From Acinetobacter zhairuonensis (GTDB taxonomy: Bacteria; Pseudomonadota; Gammaproteobacteria; Pseudomonadales; Moraxellaceae), in assembly GCF_022601715.1 (NCBI RefSeq), contig NZ_JAKVIM010000001.1, forward strand, positions 186,001 to 250,000: DNA of 64,000 bases, read 5' to 3'. The first letter of the stretch is position 1, and each line of letters opens with the position of its first letter. The notes under the pieces are model-generated. The model did no database searches, was not told the DNA's origin, and saw only the letters and a list, made by a program, of their open reading frames with translations. Below are positions 56,056-64,000 of this stretch, piece after piece. Position numbers and translations under genes: made by a program.

Positions 56056-57777
56056 ATGTTCATGGAAATTGGTGAATTTTTAAATCTTCGTTTAAAGCAA
56101 ATAGGTATACAGCATCTGTTTGGTGTCCCTGGTGATTTTAACCTGTCTTATCTTGAGCAAGTCGAAGCAGATGCTCAGCTTGAATTTATTGGCAATTGTA
56201 ATGAGTTAAATGCAGCCTATGCAGCCGATGGCTATGCACGCATTAACGGTTTTGCCGCACTAGCGACCACCTATGGCGTAGGTGATTTAAGTGCGATCAA
56301 TGGTATTGCAGGCGCTTATGCGGAAAATGTGCCGATGGTACATATTTCAGGCATTCCACCTTTGCATGTGGTACAAAAAGGCATTTTGGTACATCACACG
56401 TTGGTGGATGGCAACTACGACAACATTATGAACTGCATGAAGGAGTTCACCGTTGCACAGACTCGCTTAACGCCAGCCAATGCAGCATCTGAAATTGATC
56501 GTGTGTTACGTCAGTGTTTTATCGAGCGTCGTCCTGTACATATTCAACTGGCATCAGATATTACCCATGTGAAAATTGAGGTAGATACTCGTCCTCTTGA
56601 GCTTCGTTATCCAGCTGTTGAGCCAGATTTACTGCGTAGTGTGGTTGATCAACTGTGCTGCATTCTTGCCAAAGCCAAAAGCCCCGCATTGTTGATTGAT
56701 AATGAAGCTGCGGTATTTGGCGTAACGGCTCTACTGCATGATCTATCGAACAAATGCTCGATTCCTTTTGCCAGTATGAATACCGCAAAAAACATTATGG
56801 ATGAGGGTTCACCGCGTTATGTCGGAACCTATGTAGGCGGGGCAAGTCAGCCGCATGTAAAAAATGTGATTGAACAATCGGACTGTTTAATTGGTATTGG
56901 GGTGCGTTTTACCGATGTAGGCTCAGCAGTTTTTACCCACCAAATTGCGACTAAAAATTATATTGAAATTAAACCTTATGGTTTGAATATATTTGGTCAG
57001 GATGTACCGGGTATTGAAATCGGGCAATTATTGGCTGAGTTAAATAAAAAAGTCGCTCCACGCAAAGCTCCACAACCAGTTTTGACCCAGCAGCCTGTCC
57101 AACGTATCGAAGTGCCTGAACAGCAGAAACTTAGTCAAGAACTACTTTGGAATGCGATTGCAGGATTTTTAAAAGAGCATGATGTGATTATTGGGGAAGT
57201 GGGAACATCAAATTCTGCATTGTCTGGATTAAAACTGCCTGCGTCTGCTAAATATATTGCACAACCACTTTGGGGTTCTATCGGTTATACCTTACCAGCC
57301 TTGTTAGGCAGCTTGCTCGCTGCACCTGAACGTCGACAAATTTTGTTTATTGGCGATGGTTCATTCCAATTAACGGTACAAGAACTGTCGACCATTATCC
57401 GTCATGGCTTAAAGCCAATTATCTTCTTGTTGAATAATGGCGGTTATACCATTGAACGCTTAATTATGGGTGAAAATGCTGCCTATAACGATATTCAAAA
57501 CTGGAACTATGCTGAAATTCCAGCAGTGTTTAATGGAAGCAAAGCTTATCAATCGCATGTGGTTGAAACGATTGGGCAACTGAAACAGGTGTTGGAAAAT
57601 GTACAGCAGCAAGATGGACTAACTTTTGTGGAGTTAAAACTCCCAGCTATGGATGCCCCTATGAGTTTGAAAAAATTTGCCAACGTGATTGCGCGTTTTG
57701 ATTATGGCGATCGTGGCTATGACATTTTAACTCAGCGTTCCCAAGCCATTGAATGTAAGAATGCAAGTTCATTTTAA
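56056..57777 (+). CDS. ipdC: Indolepyruvate/phenylpyruvate decarboxylase
   Basis: This thiamine-diphosphate enzyme turns aryl-2-oxoacids into aryl-acetaldehydes. The product is 573 residues from ATG 56056; AAAGGA lies nine bases upstream. The N-terminal PYR domain has LFGVPGDFNLSYLEQVE and NCNELNAAYAADGYAR, including the catalytic Glu. A middle domain follows, then the PP domain with IGDGSFQLTVQELSTIIRHG and LLNNGGYTIERL (GDG...NN cofactor motif). It resembles IpdC and KDC-type decarboxylases rather than acetolactate synthases. The neighbour is an AroP-type permease, which supports aromatic substrates. The symbol is a best fit; KDC/phenylpyruvate decarboxylase is the alternative. Confidence 0.88.
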   Translation: MFMEIGEFLNLRLKQIGIQHLFGVPGDFNLSYLEQVEADAQLEFIGNCNELNAAYAADGYARINGFAALATTYGVGDLSAINGIAGAYAENVPMVHISGIPPLHVVQKGILVHHTLVDGNYDNIMNCMKEFTVAQTRLTPANAASEIDRVLRQCFIERRPVHIQLASDITHVKIEVDTRPLELRYPAVEPDLLRSVVDQLCCILAKAKSPALLIDNEAAVFGVTALLHDLSNKCSIPFASMNTAKNIMDEGSPRYVGTYVGGASQPHVKNVIEQSDCLIGIGVRFTDVGSAVFTHQIATKNYIEIKPYGLNIFGQDVPGIEIGQLLAELNKKVAPRKAPQPVLTQQPVQRIEVPEQQKLSQELLWNAIAGFLKEHDVIIGEVGTSNSALSGLKLPASAKYIAQPLWGSIGYTLPALLGSLLAAPERRQILFIGDGSFQLTVQELSTIIRHGLKPIIFLLNNGGYTIERLIMGENAAYNDIQNWNYAEIPAVFNGSKAYQSHVVETIGQLKQVLENVQQQDGLTFVELKLPAMDAPMSLKKFANVIARFDYGDRGYDILTQRSQAIECKNASSF

Positions 57778-57802
57778 GCAGAAACAGGATCTATCTGCTT
57801 AA
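57774..57802 (+). other. Inverted repeat at the ipdC stop codon
   Basis: A 9-bp perfect inverted repeat (TTAAGCAGA / TCTGCTTAA) with an 11-base loop begins within the stop region of ipdC and lacks a T tract. It may protect mRNA or reduce read-through into the permease gene. Confidence 0.35.
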
Positions 57803-57835
57803 AAGATAAAAGGAATGAATTAAAGCAAATTTAGT

Positions 57836-57859
57836 CTGAAGGTCGATTGTGACCTTCAG
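57836..57859 (+). other. Hairpin between ipdC and the permease gene
   Basis: A 9-bp perfect stem (CTGAAGGTC / GACCTTCAG) with a six-base loop, no T tract, lies 54 bases before the permease start codon. It is a possible leader structure or operator. Confidence 0.4.
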
Positions 57860-57913
57860 TGCAGTTGCTGAATAAAGGTGTACAGGAAGTGACACCAATA
57901 ACGGAGAAAATGT

Positions 57914-59293
57914 ATGGATGAACACAATCAGCATGCTTTGAAGCAGGGCTTATCCAATCGGCATATTCAGCTGATCGCCTTAGGTGGCGCGATTGGGACA
58001 GGATTATTTTTAGGTCTCTCACAAACCATTAAACTTGCAGGTCCCTCAATCTTATTGGGATATGCGATTGCAGGGATCATCGCATTTTTAATTATGCGCC
58101 AGTTGGGGGAGATGGTAGTGGAAGAGCCTGTCAGTGGTTCATTTAGTCATTTTGCTAATAAGTATTGGGGCAAAATGGCAGGCTTTATGTCGGGCTGGAA
58201 CTATTGGGTACTGTATGTACTGGTCAGTATGGCAGAATTAAGTGCGATAGGGACCTTTATTCAGTTCTGGTGGCCCGAAATCCCGACATGGATGACAGCA
58301 CTATTCTTCTTCATCTTAATGAACGGCATTAATTTAGTGAATGTCCGCTTTTTCGGTGAATCAGAGTTTATCTTTTCCTGTATTAAAATTATTGCCATTC
58401 TGAGTATGATTGGTTTTGGTGCTTATTTACTGTTCTCAGGTTCAGCTGGTCCGCAAGCAGGCATTGCCAACTTATGGCAGCATGGTGGCTTTTTCCCACA
58501 TGGTTTGCATGGTTTTGTTATGGCATTGGCGGTAATTATGTTTGCCTTTGGTGGTCTGGAATTGATCGGGATTACAGCGGCTGAAACCAAACAACCTGAG
58601 ACCACCATTCCGAAAGCGGTCAATCAAATTGTCTATCGCATCCTGATTTTCTATATTGGTGCGATTGGTATTTTACTTTGTCTGTATCCGTGGAATATGG
58701 TGGCAGAAGGCGGTAGCCCATTTGTGTTAATTTTCCAGTCATTAAATAGTAATGGTGTTGCTAATGTTTTGAACTTTGTGGTGTTGATTGCTGCCATTTC
58801 AGTATATAACAGCTGTATTTACTGTAATAGCCGTATGCTGCATGGCTTGGCAGAACAGGGTAATGCACCTGCGATCTTGAAGAAAGTCAACAGCCGCGGT
58901 ATTCCAATGACTGCTGCGATGGTTTCAGCAGGCATAACTGCGGTGTGTGTACTGGTGAATTATCTTATTCCGGGGCAAGCTTTCCAGTTATTTATGATGT
59001 TGGTGGTTGCTGCCTTGGTGATTAACTGGCTGATGATTTCAGTCACGCATTTGAAATTTAGTAAAGCCATGAAACTGCAAGGACGTCAGACCAAGTTTCA
59101 AAGTATTCTGAGTCCGTGGACCAACTACTTAACTATCGCTTTTGTCTGCATGATTCTGATTATTATGGCATTGACACCAGATATGCGTTTGGCTGTGATT
59201 TTAGGTCCAATCTGGATGGTGGCTTTAGCCATTTTATATGTGCTCAAATATCGGAAAAAAATGTCGGTATTGCCTGAAGCACAATCGAATTAA
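57914..59293 (+). CDS. aroP: Aromatic amino-acid permease (AroP/PheP type)
   Basis: This 459-residue amino-acid/polyamine/organocation transporter has about twelve membrane segments. The N-terminal region from LKQGLSNRHIQLIALGGAIG through LIMRQLGEMVVEEPVSGSF to GWNYWVLYVLVSMAELSA is strongly AroP-like. GGLELIGITAAETKQPETTIPKA and SVYNSCIYCNSRMLHGLAEQGNAP match the same group. E. coli AroP imports Phe, Tyr and Trp by proton symport. GGAG lies before the ATG. It is 136 bases after ipdC, with hairpins in the gap, so expression may be partly independent. Confidence 0.88.
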   Translation: MDEHNQHALKQGLSNRHIQLIALGGAIGTGLFLGLSQTIKLAGPSILLGYAIAGIIAFLIMRQLGEMVVEEPVSGSFSHFANKYWGKMAGFMSGWNYWVLYVLVSMAELSAIGTFIQFWWPEIPTWMTALFFFILMNGINLVNVRFFGESEFIFSCIKIIAILSMIGFGAYLLFSGSAGPQAGIANLWQHGGFFPHGLHGFVMALAVIMFAFGGLELIGITAAETKQPETTIPKAVNQIVYRILIFYIGAIGILLCLYPWNMVAEGGSPFVLIFQSLNSNGVANVLNFVVLIAAISVYNSCIYCNSRMLHGLAEQGNAPAILKKVNSRGIPMTAAMVSAGITAVCVLVNYLIPGQAFQLFMMLVVAALVINWLMISVTHLKFSKAMKLQGRQTKFQSILSPWTNYLTIAFVCMILIIMALTPDMRLAVILGPIWMVALAILYVLKYRKKMSVLPEAQSN

Positions 59294-59318
59294 TCGCTTA
59301 AAAGTTTCATCATTTGGA

Positions 59319-59349
59319 GGCTACCTAACGAACGTGAGGTAGCCTTTTT
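59319..59349 (+). terminator. Intrinsic terminator after aroP
   Basis: An 8-bp stem (GGCTACCT / AGGTAGCC) with a ten-base loop is followed by TTTTT, 25 bases after the stop. Confidence 0.82.
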
Positions 59350-59760
59350 GTATTTAAGATTGGTTCGCTAAAATAAAAGTTGATGTCATTTCTACAGGGA
59401 GGCGTATCTTTTGATGTTGAAAGTCAGGATTAAAATACAATTTATTCGAAACAAAAGACGAATGTTTATACGATAGCAAAGCACAGGTTGGTGCGCTTTA
59501 TAGCGTATTAAAATGACATCAGGATGAATTGTTACACTTTAACTCTAGGAATCAAATCATAAAAATAAGAATATAATTTATGTTACATGTTGAATATAAA
59601 AGAATTTTAAATAAATCATCAATCAATATTCAAATATCATAAAAGCGTCATATTGCTGTAACTTATTTGTCATATTTTAAAATCAAAATGCATATATCGA
59701 AAAAAGTACAAAACTGAATAAAAAAGTGGCGTACTTCACATTGCATACATATTAAGAGAG
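59350..59760 (+). other. AT-rich region before the pst operon
   Basis: No reading frame of note is present. The right end holds the Pho box at 59645-59673 and an AT-rich -10 region (TAAAAT 59678-59683 or CATATA near 59692). The left 290 bases show no recognised element. Confidence 0.4.
59645..59673 (+). promoter_or_regulatory. Pho box of three heptamers upstream of pstS
   Basis: Three heptamers, GCGTCAT (59645-59651), CTGTAAC (59656-59662) and TTGTCAT (59667-59673), are separated by four bases each, giving an 11-base period. This is the PhoB-binding arrangement (consensus CTGTCAT). It predicts phosphate-starvation induction of pstSCAB by PhoBR. Confidence 0.8.
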
Positions 59761-59766
59761 ATGAGC

Positions 59767-60792
59767 ATGCGCTTAAACCACATCGCACTTGCATTGGCAG
59801 TAACAGGGGCAGCTGTAGCAACAACTGCAAATGCAGCACGTGACACAATCCAAATCGCTGGTTCTTCAACAGTATTGCCATATGCAAGTATTGTGGCTGA
59901 AGAGTTTGGTAATACTTTCCCTCAATTCAAAACTCCAGTTGTGGGTTCTGGTGGTACTTCTGGTGGTTTAAAACAGTTCTGTGCGGGTGTTGGTGACAAT
60001 ACGATTGATGTAGCAAATGCATCTCGTAAAATTAAAGATTCTGAATTAGCTGCTTGTAAAAAAGCAGGCGTAAACAAAATTCAAGAAATTAAAATTGGTT
60101 ATGACGGTATTGTTTTTGCTTCAAATTCAAACAAAGCTGCATTTAAATTAAAGCCTTACCATGTATTTGCTGCTTTGGCTGAAAAATTACCATCAAATGG
60201 CAAATTAGTTCCGAACCCGTATACTCGTTGGAACCAAATTGACAAAACACTTCCAAACGAACCAATTACTTTAGTGATTCCTGCATCTAACCACGGTACA
60301 CGTGAAGTGTTCCAAGAGAAAATGGTTGAAGCGGGTTGTGAATCTTACGATTACTTCAAGAAGTTAGATAAAGATGCTCAAAAGAAAGCATGTTCAACTT
60401 TCCGTAAAGATGGCAAAGTGATCGAAATTTCTGGTGACTACACTGAAACTTTAGCTCGCTTGAAAACTTCGCCAAGCGCTGTTGGTGTATTTGGTTTAGG
60501 TTTCTATGACCAAAACCGTGACAAATTACGTGTAGCAACAGTAAACAACGTAGCACCATCTGAGAAAACAATTTTGAATGGTTCTTACCCTGTATCACGC
60601 CCATTGTTTTTCTACGTGAAAGGTGAACACCTTCAATCAATCAAAGGCTTACAACAATACACAGAATATTTCTTGAGCAAGAAAGTATCTGGTAAAGGTT
60701 CTAAGTTAGAAAAAGTAGGCTTGATTTCTATGTCAGACAAAGAGCGTGCAAAAATCCTTGCTGACTTTAAAGCAGGCAAAGCGGTTAAGTAA
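59767..60792 (+). CDS. pstS: Phosphate-binding periplasmic protein PstS
   Basis: PstS captures inorganic phosphate for the Pst importer. The product is 341 residues from ATG 59767 (GAGAG precedes it; ATG 59761 is possible). Signal peptide to about residue 22 (ALALAVTGAAVATTANA). IQIAGSSTVLPYASIVAEEF contains the phosphate-binding Ser/Thr loop, and VVGSGGTSGGLKQFC, DVANASRKI and VIPASNHGTREVFQEKM complete the binding site. It is of the long, Pseudomonas-like class. It is followed by a hairpin and then pstC, 99 bases on. Confidence 0.95.
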   Translation: MRLNHIALALAVTGAAVATTANAARDTIQIAGSSTVLPYASIVAEEFGNTFPQFKTPVVGSGGTSGGLKQFCAGVGDNTIDVANASRKIKDSELAACKKAGVNKIQEIKIGYDGIVFASNSNKAAFKLKPYHVFAALAEKLPSNGKLVPNPYTRWNQIDKTLPNEPITLVIPASNHGTREVFQEKMVEAGCESYDYFKKLDKDAQKKACSTFRKDGKVIEISGDYTETLARLKTSPSAVGVFGLGFYDQNRDKLRVATVNNVAPSEKTILNGSYPVSRPLFFYVKGEHLQSIKGLQQYTEYFLSKKVSGKGSKLEKVGLISMSDKERAKILADFKAGKAVK

Positions 60793-60808
60793 TTCAGTGA
60801 AATAGGCG

Positions 60809-60830
60809 AATGGTGGGATCTCCCACCATT
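60809..60830 (+). terminator. Hairpin between pstS and pstC
   Basis: A 10-bp perfect stem (AATGGTGGGA / TCCCACCATT) with a two-base gap is followed by GGCTTTTTG. It is a likely partial terminator, allowing more binding protein than permease, as is usual in pst operons. Confidence 0.7.
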
Positions 60831-60891
60831 GGCTTTTTGTACTTAGTGAGTTTTTTCAAAGAATGAAAATTGAAAAAACGGTGGAGAATAC

Positions 60892-62271
60892 ATGAATCTG
60901 CTACTTATAGGCGTGTTACTGGCTTTAATTGCGATAGCCTACCAAATTGGTCTCGCAAAAAGTCGTAACTTAGCAGGTAAGGGAAATAACTCAGCAATGC
61001 TACATTCGCGCCCAGGTTATTATGGGGCATTGGTTGCGCTGTGGTGTGGTATCCCTGCTTTTTTAATTTTGATTGTTTGGAATATTGTTGAACCAAATAT
61101 TTTGCGTCACATTGTGATGAACAATGTACCAGCAAATATTTTAAATGGTTTAGATGCAGCTGGCGTTGAAGTGCTGATTGATCGTGTACAAGCACTCGCT
61201 TCAGGATTTGGGGTAAGTGACCAAGCTGCACCATATGAAATTGCAGCGGCACAGCAATTGGCAAAGATAGAAAGTATTGGTTCTTTTGCAAAACTGGCGG
61301 TCGTAATTTGTGTAGCTTTAGCTGGTTTGGTTTGGGCGAAAAAACGTATTGAAGGTCAGTACCGTGCACGTAATCAGGTCGAAAAAATTATCAATGTGGG
61401 GCTAGCATTGTGTTCGGGCGTTGCTATTTTGACAACAGTCGGCATTGTCATGTCAATGTTCAGTGAAGCGGTACATTTTTTCCATTTTGTTAATCCAATG
61501 GATTTCTTCTTTGGTACAGAATGGAACCCTGGCTTTAGCACATCAGGGACTGCAGAAGGGAACTATGGCTTACTTCCATTAATCTGGGGCACGCTCATGG
61601 TGAGTGGTATTGCCTTATTGGTTGCCGTTCCTGTGGGTTTGATGATTGCAATTTACCTTGCTGAATATGCATCCTCTGGGTTCCGTTCTTGGGCAAAGCC
61701 TGCCATTGAAGTCCTCGCAGGGATCCCGACCATCGTTTACGGCGTATTTGCCTTAATGGTGATTGGTCCCTTCTTCAAAATGCTTGGTGATTCTATTGGC
61801 CTCAACATTAATGCAACCAGTGCCTTAACAGCCGGTTTTGTCATGGGGGTGATGATCATCCCATTTGTATCTTCATTGTCGGATGACATCATTACTCAAG
61901 TTCCTCGTGCTTTACGTGATGGTTCTTTAGGGCTTGGCGCAACAAAATCAGAAACCATTCGTCAGGTGGTTATCCCAGCGGCATTACCAGGCATCATCGG
62001 GGCATTCTTGTTGGCGGCTTCGCGTGCAATTGGTGAAACCATGATTGTGGTTTTAGCAGCGGGGAATAGCCCTTTATTACACATGAACCCTTTAGAAGCT
62101 GTTTCTACGGTGACAGTAACGATTGTGAACCAGTTGACGGGTGATACAGACTTTGCGAGTCCACAAGCATTGGTCGCCTTTGCATTGGGTCTGACGCTGT
62201 TTGTTATTACATTAGGTCTGAACATTGTTGCACTGTACATCGTGCGTAAATATCGCGAGCAATACGAATGA
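60892..62271 (+). CDS. pstC: Phosphate ABC transporter permease PstC
   Basis: PstC is an inner-membrane subunit for high-affinity phosphate uptake. It has 459 residues against about 320 in E. coli. The extra sequence is an N-terminal section (about 1-160) with additional hydrophobic segments and a charged periplasmic loop. The permease core then shows LLPLIWGTLMVSGIALLVAVPVGLMIAIYLAE and VLAGIPTIVYGVFALMVIG, and LGATKSETIRQVVIPAALPGIIGAFLLAASRAIGETM carries the EAA loop. Its stop overlaps the pstA start by four bases (ATGA). Confidence 0.94.
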   Translation: MNLLLIGVLLALIAIAYQIGLAKSRNLAGKGNNSAMLHSRPGYYGALVALWCGIPAFLILIVWNIVEPNILRHIVMNNVPANILNGLDAAGVEVLIDRVQALASGFGVSDQAAPYEIAAAQQLAKIESIGSFAKLAVVICVALAGLVWAKKRIEGQYRARNQVEKIINVGLALCSGVAILTTVGIVMSMFSEAVHFFHFVNPMDFFFGTEWNPGFSTSGTAEGNYGLLPLIWGTLMVSGIALLVAVPVGLMIAIYLAEYASSGFRSWAKPAIEVLAGIPTIVYGVFALMVIGPFFKMLGDSIGLNINATSALTAGFVMGVMIIPFVSSLSDDIITQVPRALRDGSLGLGATKSETIRQVVIPAALPGIIGAFLLAASRAIGETMIVVLAAGNSPLLHMNPLEAVSTVTVTIVNQLTGDTDFASPQALVAFALGLTLFVITLGLNIVALYIVRKYREQYE

Positions 62272-63659
62272 GTAGATCAAATATTTCTCCTATAGATCAA
62301 AATTTTGACGCACAAGCTGCTGCTGAATTACGCGAAAAACGTAAAAAGACAATTGAAAATTCATTGGCTAAACGTCATCGCAAAGAAAATACATTCCGTA
62401 TTTTTGGTTTTGCCGCAGTCATTTCAGGTCTATTTTTTGTAGTATTGCTGTTCGGTAGTATCTTAATAAAAGGTCTACCTGCATTCTGGCAAACCAGTAT
62501 TACTGTTCCTGTGTTTTTTGATCCTAGTATTATTAATGCAGGTCCAAAACCAGTGCAGCGTGCAGGTGAATCTCCAGCACAGTTTCAAGAACGTTATGTG
62601 GCTTGGCAAACTGAAATGGGCATGGTGGATTGGGATGCACTGATTGTAAATGGCATGATTAAGAAAGATCCAAATCTTGCTGCACAGCGCGATGATTTAA
62701 CCAGTATCTACACAGGTTCTGAATCATACAGACTACGTGACATGGTCTTTGCTAATCCAGCTTTGGTGGGCAAAACTGAAGACATTAAAATCTTGACTGA
62801 AGCGAATGTTGACGTGTGGTTAGCTGGAAATATTGATCGTGATCTCCCAGATGATCAACAACAGCTAAGCCCTGAAGTTCGTCAACTCGCTGATTCTATG
62901 GAAGCGAAGGGTATTATTGAAAATACGTTCAACACTAAAATTTTCACCAATCCAGACTCACGTAGTGCACCAGCAACAGCCGGTTTAGCAGGTGCGTTCA
63001 TGGGATCATTATTCATGATGATGATTGTGATTTTTATCTCGATTCCAATCGGGGTAGCATCAGCCATCTATCTGGAAGAATTTGCACCCAAAAATATCCT
63101 TACCGATATTATTGAAGTGAACATTAACAACCTTGCTGCTGTACCTTCAATTGTATTTGGTTTGTTAGGCGCTGCAATCTTTATTGGTTGGATGCATTTA
63201 CCAATTTCAGCACCTGTTGTAGGTGGTTTGGTTCTGAGCTTAATGACCTTACCTACCGTAATTATTACGACACGTGCTTCTTTAAAAGCTGTTCCACCTT
63301 CGATCCGTCAAGCGGCATTAGGTTTGGGCGCATCACGTGTGCAAACTGTTTTCCATCATGTATTGCCATTGGCTTTACCAGGGATTTTAACAGGTGCAAT
63401 TATTGGTGTTGCACAAGCTTTAGGTGAAACTGCACCATTATTATTGATTGGTATGAGTGCCTTCGTTGCCAGTGTACCAACAACTCCATTAGATCAATCG
63501 ACCGCCTTACCTGTGCAAATTTTCTTATGGCAGGGTAATGAGTTGCGTAACTTCTTTGAAGGGCGTACTGCGGCAGCCATTATCGTACTTCTTGCATTAA
63601 TGATTGGATTAAACAGTCTTGCAATTTGGTTACGTAAGAAATTTGAAGTCCGTTGGTAA
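62268..63659 (+). CDS. pstA: Phosphate ABC transporter permease PstA, enlarged form
   Basis: PstA pairs with PstC. It has 463 residues against about 296 in E. coli. After a cytoplasmic basic tail and the first membrane helix (about 44-68) there is an inserted hydrophilic domain of about 165 residues (about 70-234), rich in Asp, Pro and Gln, which would lie in the periplasm. The conserved core then runs from GLAGAFMGSLFMMMIVIFISIPIGVASAIYLEEF to the EAA loop LGLGASRVQTVFHHVLPLALPGILTGAIIGVAQALGETAP. pstB begins 13 bases later. The insert resembles that of Pseudomonas-type PstA. Confidence 0.94.
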   Translation: MSRSNISPIDQNFDAQAAAELREKRKKTIENSLAKRHRKENTFRIFGFAAVISGLFFVVLLFGSILIKGLPAFWQTSITVPVFFDPSIINAGPKPVQRAGESPAQFQERYVAWQTEMGMVDWDALIVNGMIKKDPNLAAQRDDLTSIYTGSESYRLRDMVFANPALVGKTEDIKILTEANVDVWLAGNIDRDLPDDQQQLSPEVRQLADSMEAKGIIENTFNTKIFTNPDSRSAPATAGLAGAFMGSLFMMMIVIFISIPIGVASAIYLEEFAPKNILTDIIEVNINNLAAVPSIVFGLLGAAIFIGWMHLPISAPVVGGLVLSLMTLPTVIITTRASLKAVPPSIRQAALGLGASRVQTVFHHVLPLALPGILTGAIIGVAQALGETAPLLLIGMSAFVASVPTTPLDQSTALPVQIFLWQGNELRNFFEGRTAAAIIVLLALMIGLNSLAIWLRKKFEVRW

Positions 63660-63672
63660 TTGAGGGCAATAT

Positions 63673-64000
63673 ATGAATACTGTAGTAAATAACTCTTTAG
63701 AGCAGGGCAAGTCAGTGAATCCACAACAGACTCAATTTACATCTCCTGAAGCTGATTCCAAGCGCCAAACTTCATTTATTTCACAGTTTGATACGCAGGC
63801 TTCTGCAAAAAAAGAAAATGAAACTGCCAAAGTAAAACTTAGCACCTCTGATGTTCATGTCTACTATGGTGAAGCTGAAGCGATTAAAGGGATTGATTTA
63901 CAAATTTACCAAAATGAAGTGATCGCCTTTATTGGTCCTTCAGGTTGTGGTAAATCAACCTTTTTGCGTACCTTAAACCGCATGAATGATACAATTGATA
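63673..64000 (+). CDS. pstB: Phosphate ABC transporter ATPase PstB, 3' end cut by window edge
   Basis: The frame begins at ATG 63673 and is open to the window end, covering 109 codons. An N-terminal extension of about 55 Ser/Gln/Lys-rich residues precedes the ATPase domain, which starts [22 protein letters not shown]. Walker [10 protein letters not shown], begins near residue 88, about 45 residues later than in E. coli PstB as I recall it. [10 protein letters not shown] follows. The signature and Walker B lie outside the window. It is the fourth gene of the pst operon. Confidence 0.93.
   Translation, partial: MNTVVNNSLEQGKSVNPQQTQFTSPEADSKRQTSFISQFDTQASAKKENETAKVKLSTSDVHVYYGEAEAIKGIDLQIYQNEVIAFIGPSGCGKSTFLRTLNRMNDTID

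Noticed and set aside
60905..61369. 154-codon minus-strand frame
   Set aside because: Antisense to the N-terminal part of pstC; His/Gln/Leu-rich shadow of a membrane protein gene.

Overview
The window looks like ordinary Acinetobacter chromosome, probably not A. baumannii itself. This rests on low-to-moderate GC (judged by eye), a CarO-type outer-membrane porin, the diaminobutyrate aminotransferase/decarboxylase pair that makes 1,3-diaminopropane, a RarD-type transporter, PstA and PstC proteins of the enlarged type, and several small proteins of Acinetobacter character. I see no insertion sequence, prophage, integron, CRISPR array, rRNA or recognisable defence island. Most of the 64 kb is densely packed housekeeping sequence. 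One tRNA-Asn(GUU) is present. Both window edges cut genes: a nitroreductase on the left and pstB on the right.

Left part (1-16.4 kb): a nitroreductase fragment, a crotonase, NMN adenylyltransferase, a YceI protein, the divergent ArgP regulator and ArgO-type exporter, a pyrophosphatase-peroxiredoxin pair, the queuosine genes queE-queC followed by a small secreted Cys-containing protein, dapD, the carO porin and a FadL-like protein. The sulfate assimilation cluster follows on the minus strand: binding protein, alpha/beta hydrolase, cysT, cysW, cysA, cysB.

Middle part (16.5-31 kb): pabC-mltG-tmk, two hotdog thioesterases, nadB and a DegP-like periplasmic protease. Next is the long co-directional run lepA-lepB-DUF4845-rnc-era-lipoprotein-recO-pdxJ-miaE, which links translation, protein export, RNA processing, repair, PLP synthesis and tRNA modification. 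tRNA-Asn follows on the opposite strand.

31-48 kb: small uncharacterised genes, a GFA protein, aspartate aminotransferase, a diguanylate cyclase with duplicated sensory domains, a macro-domain-like protein of unknown role, uvrB, a lipocalin, a RarD-type transporter, a long-form glyceraldehyde-3-phosphate dehydrogenase with an unusual leader, a tandem pair of membrane-anchored beta-repeat paralogues, an HxlR regulator, obgE and proB.

48-64 kb: a PAP2 phosphatase, a FecA-like TonB receptor under a Fur box, a SIMPL protein, dat-ddc (1,3-diaminopropane synthesis), an Lrp-type regulator divergent from an arylpyruvate decarboxylase plus AroP-type permease, and the phosphate-starvation operon pstS-pstC-pstA-pstB preceded by a three-heptamer Pho box.

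No wholly new multi-gene system stands out. The best leads for unknown biology are the macro-like protein at 36604-37395, the beta-repeat paralogue pair at 43497-44903, the attenuator-like leader of the GAPDH gene, the hydrolase inside the sulfate operon, and the regulator/decarboxylase/permease aromatic module at 55430-59293.
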